From NCBI GenBank assembly GCA_025354845.1, contig JANXMD010000748.1, forward strand, positions 1-33,503: 33,503 bases of DNA. Reading direction: 5' to 3'. Positions within the stretch are counted from its first letter, which is position 1, and each line of letters begins with the position of its first letter. The position numbers were made by a program, and so were the translations under genes. Of the stretch, positions 31,550 to 33,503 are shown in pieces. The notes below the pieces were generated by a model. It had not been told where the DNA came from. It ran no database searches and saw nothing but the letters and a program-made list of their open reading frames with translations. Source of the stretch: Verrucomicrobiota bacterium. Lineage in GTDB: Bacteria; Verrucomicrobiota; Verrucomicrobiia; Limisphaerales; UBA9464.

Positions 31550-33503
31550 TTAGGGGGCCTCGGGTGCCACGACCAGCCGGTAAAAACGCTGACCGATCGC
31601 GGCGGATTCCTCGACACGGATGAACGCACCGGTGGGACGGCTTGGCGACTGATAGATCGTGGTCCACGCGCCGCCGAGAGCGTCCGAGGACTCCAGCAAA
31701 TGGGTTCGACCGGCGGCTTCATTGAATTCGATTCGGATCCCGCCGCCGGTCAACGGAGTCACCACGGGCCGCAGGACGCTGGAGGCGCTCTTGGGATCGG
31801 TGCCGGCGATGAATTCCTCCAAGTTCGATCGACCGTCGCCGTCGGAATCGAGTAGCGCGTCCGCCGGGTTCTTGGGATCCAGACCCTGGGCCAGCTCCCA
31901 GGCATCAGCGAGGCCATCGCCGTCTGCATCTTCCAGATTCGACTGACCGGGAGTGTTCAATTTGACGAAAACCACAACGTTGGTCGAGCCGTCGGGCAGG
32001 CGGCCGGAGGAGGCATCCGCGGCTTGGGCGCCAAACGAGATGGCGTCGATCTGTCCGCCGTCAGGCGCGAAGAGTCCAATGGATTCCCCCTTTGCGCTCA
32101 GCTTGAAATTGAGATGATTTGCCCCCTTGCTCGGGTGCCCGTCCGCTTGGAAGAGGGCGAATCCGTGGGGCCCGCCGCCGATGAAGGAGAGCGCGGGAAG
32201 GGTGTTCTGGGTGCGATTGAGAAGGTCGCCGGTGAGATGGAATCCCGAGATGTCGACCGGTTGAACGGCCGGGTTGAAGAGTTCGAACCAATCGTCCCCC
32301 TGCGAGGGATTGGCCATCCATTCGTTGATGCGGAGTCCGTCGGCGCTGGCGAGCTGCATGGCGCGATTGGCGCCGGCCGGCGTGGGCGCGGTGAGACTCC
32401 AGGACCCGATGCCGTCAGGGATGCGACCGATGCTCAGGTCCGCAGGTTGTAATCCGTAGCTCACGGAATCGAGCACGGCGGAACCGCGGGAGTCGACGTC
32501 GAGCAGCCAGACGCTGCCACCGCTTTTCGAAAGGCCAAACGCCGCGTTGGTGGATGAGGATTGCAGCTCAGGGCGGCATAGGACTCGGAGAAAGGCCCCA
32601 CCTTCCAATCGGGTTCCCCCGACGAAACTGAAGCGTCGCCCCAGTGCCAAGTCGTCGGTCAATCCCAGGCCACCCAGATCGACCGGCTTCGTGGTGGGGT
32701 TGTGGAGTTCGATCCAATCCGGATAAGAGCTGTCGCTGACCTCGACCAGGCTATAGTTGTGAGCGAGCACTTCGTTGAGCACTACCGCACCCACGGTGGG
32801 TGGGACCGCGTTGGTGACAGTGAGCGTGGCGCTCAGCACGGTTCCGAAAACGATGTCGGAGCTGGCCGCGGCCGATTGGTGCACCTCAACGGCGAGGGTG
32901 TTCTCACCCAATTGCAGCAGGTCGGCCGGGAGGTCGAAGGGGCCTTCGTAGGCCGCGTTGTCCACCGTCCGATTGGCAAAGGTTGATTCGGCGACCGTGC
33001 CAGCCGCCATGCCCACACGGGTCCATTCGCGGCCGTTCAGCCAGAAGACGGCACCGTCGTCGATCACCGGATGCAGCTGCAGTCGCACCCCGGCGGTATT
33101 GGTCGGGAAGGTAAACTTGGTTCGGAAGTAGTACGTCACCTTGCCCAGGGTGAGGGCGGTGTTTTTCAGGGCGGGCAGGTCGGAGTCTTCATGAAAGAGA
33201 AGCGCGGGTCCGGTCGGCCATCGCGCATCGTTGAAGTTAGTGCCCTGCCAGCCCGCGCCTGGAGCGCCGGTCTGCCAGTAGCTCCAGGTGTTGGTGATTG
33301 AAAGCAGCGGAAAGGTGAGAGTGGTCACGTTGGTGCCGCCCGGAGTCACCGTTCCGGAATTGGCCCCGCCCGGAGACGGTTGCGCGAGTGCCGTGATAGT
33401 CGATCCCCCGTTCGGTGAGCGGCCGGTCGACACATCATTCGTCTGAGGCCCGTAGACCACCGCGTCGATTGACAGCAGAGAGGCGTCACTGAGGAACAGC
33501 GCG
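31550..33503 (-). CDS. LTD-domain extracellular protein, N-terminus beyond window
   Basis: The frame is open across the right window edge (it reads ALFLSDASLLSIDAVVYGPQ at the edge), so at least 650 residues are visible and the start is missing. In order: the end of an LTD domain (DVSTGRSPNG), a galactose-binding-like beta-sandwich (WQGTNFNDARWPTGPALLFH, YYFRTKFTFP, DGAVFWLNGREW), and two further LTD domains (VVLNEVLAHNYSLVEVSDSS and LRINEWMANPSQGDDWFELF). Then come calcium-binding thrombospondin-3/dockerin-like repeats (DADGDGLADAWELAQGLDP, DSDGDGRSNLEEFIAGTDP) and the same C-terminal beta domain as the downstream protein. Related proteins often carry CotH kinase or LTD modules upstream, but this cannot be seen here. 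Presumed secreted and Ca-stabilised, in an operon with the following LTD gene. Confidence 0.86.
   Translation of the reverse strand, partial: ALFLSDASLLSIDAVVYGPQTNDVSTGRSPNGGSTITALAQPSPGGANSGTVTPGGTNVTTLTFPLLSITNTWSYWQTGAPGAGWQGTNFNDARWPTGPALLFHEDSDLPALKNTALTLGKVTYYFRTKFTFPTNTAGVRLQLHPVIDDGAVFWLNGREWTRVGMAAGTVAESTFANRTVDNAAYEGPFDLPADLLQLGENTLAVEVHQSAAASSDIVFGTVLSATLTVTNAVPPTVGAVVLNEVLAHNYSLVEVSDSSYPDWIELHNPTTKPVDLGGLGLTDDLALGRRFSFVGGTRLEGGAFLRVLCRPELQSSSTNAAFGLSKSGGSVWLLDVDSRGSAVLDSVSYGLQPADLSIGRIPDGIGSWSLTAPTPAGANRAMQLASADGLRINEWMANPSQGDDWFELFNPAVQPVDISGFHLTGDLLNRTQNTLPALSFIGGGPHGFALFQADGHPSKGANHLNFKLSAKGESIGLFAPDGGQIDAISFGAQAADASSGRLPDGSTNVVVFVKLNTPGQSNLEDADGDGLADAWELAQGLDPKNPADALLDSDGDGRSNLEEFIAGTDPKSASSVLRPVVTPLTGGGIRIEFNEAAGRTHLLESSDALGGAWTTIYQSPSRPTGAFIRVEESAAIGQRFYRLVVAPEAP

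Noticed and set aside
1..33503. CRISPR array, IS element, prophage or attachment site
   Set aside because: No regularly spaced repeats, transposase, integrase or terminal inverted repeats were seen. The lone tRNA-Gly is not followed by an integrase or a repeat of its 3' end within the part inspected.

Overview
This GC-rich window most likely comes from a free-living or environmental Verrucomicrobiota, plausibly the Verrucomicrobiae / Pedosphaera-Limisphaerales side. That placement is an inference from gene content. It rests on a PSCyt1-DUF1549-DUF1553 cytochrome protein, a DUF1552 protein with a twin-arginine signal, an exosortase with a PEP-CTERM substrate, lamin-tail-domain (LTD) surface proteins, LL-diaminopimelate aminotransferase, and weak or absent Shine-Dalgarno sequences. 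No phage, IS element, CRISPR array or rRNA was seen.

Layout. Positions 1-2.9 kb (minus): seryl-tRNA synthetase (3' end cut by the window) and a DUF47 regulator / PiT phosphate transporter pair. Positions 3.2-6.8 kb (plus): a TonB-ExbB-ExbD-ExbD energy-transducing operon followed by a secreted PQQ-type beta-propeller protein. Positions 6.9-10.4 kb (minus): a large DUF1549/DUF1553 cytochrome protein and, 3' of it, the redox repressor Rex. Positions 10.6-16.1 kb (plus): an exosortase-EpsI fusion, a membrane-anchored TPR protein, a second TPR protein whose N-terminal membrane segment looks like the PLDc_N anchor of cardiolipin synthases, and a soluble two-HKD phospholipase D / cardiolipin synthase-like enzyme. 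Positions 16.1-17.8 kb (minus): an orphan FbpB-type fused ABC permease. Around 17.9 kb: tRNA-Gly(UCC). Positions 18.1-23.2 kb (plus): a small membrane protein, a 1143-residue multidomain enzyme, and dapL. Positions 23.3-24.7 kb (minus): the DUF1552 protein. Positions 24.9-29.7 kb (plus): a CHRD-domain PEP-CTERM protein, an S8 subtilase with a secretin/TonB-like N-terminal domain, aroE and a prepilin peptidase. Positions 29.7-33.5 kb (minus): two tandem LTD proteins, the upstream one running off the window.

The most striking object is the 1143-residue protein at 18424-21855. It joins, in order, a 2-oxoacid dehydrogenase E1-alpha, an E1-beta, a lipoyl domain and a complete KAS III (FabH-like) ketosynthase. 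The catalytic acyltransferase of E2 is absent and a ketosynthase stands in its place. This suggests a one-chain machine that decarboxylates a (branched-chain) 2-oxoacid and uses the acyl group to prime fatty-acid or polyketide-like synthesis.

Second in interest is the set of surface and export functions. The exosortase and a predicted PEP-CTERM substrate lie about 14 kb apart. A prepilin peptidase carries a roughly 100-residue insertion between its catalytic aspartates. The split cardiolipin-synthase-like pair has an Asp-to-Asn change in its second HKD motif.
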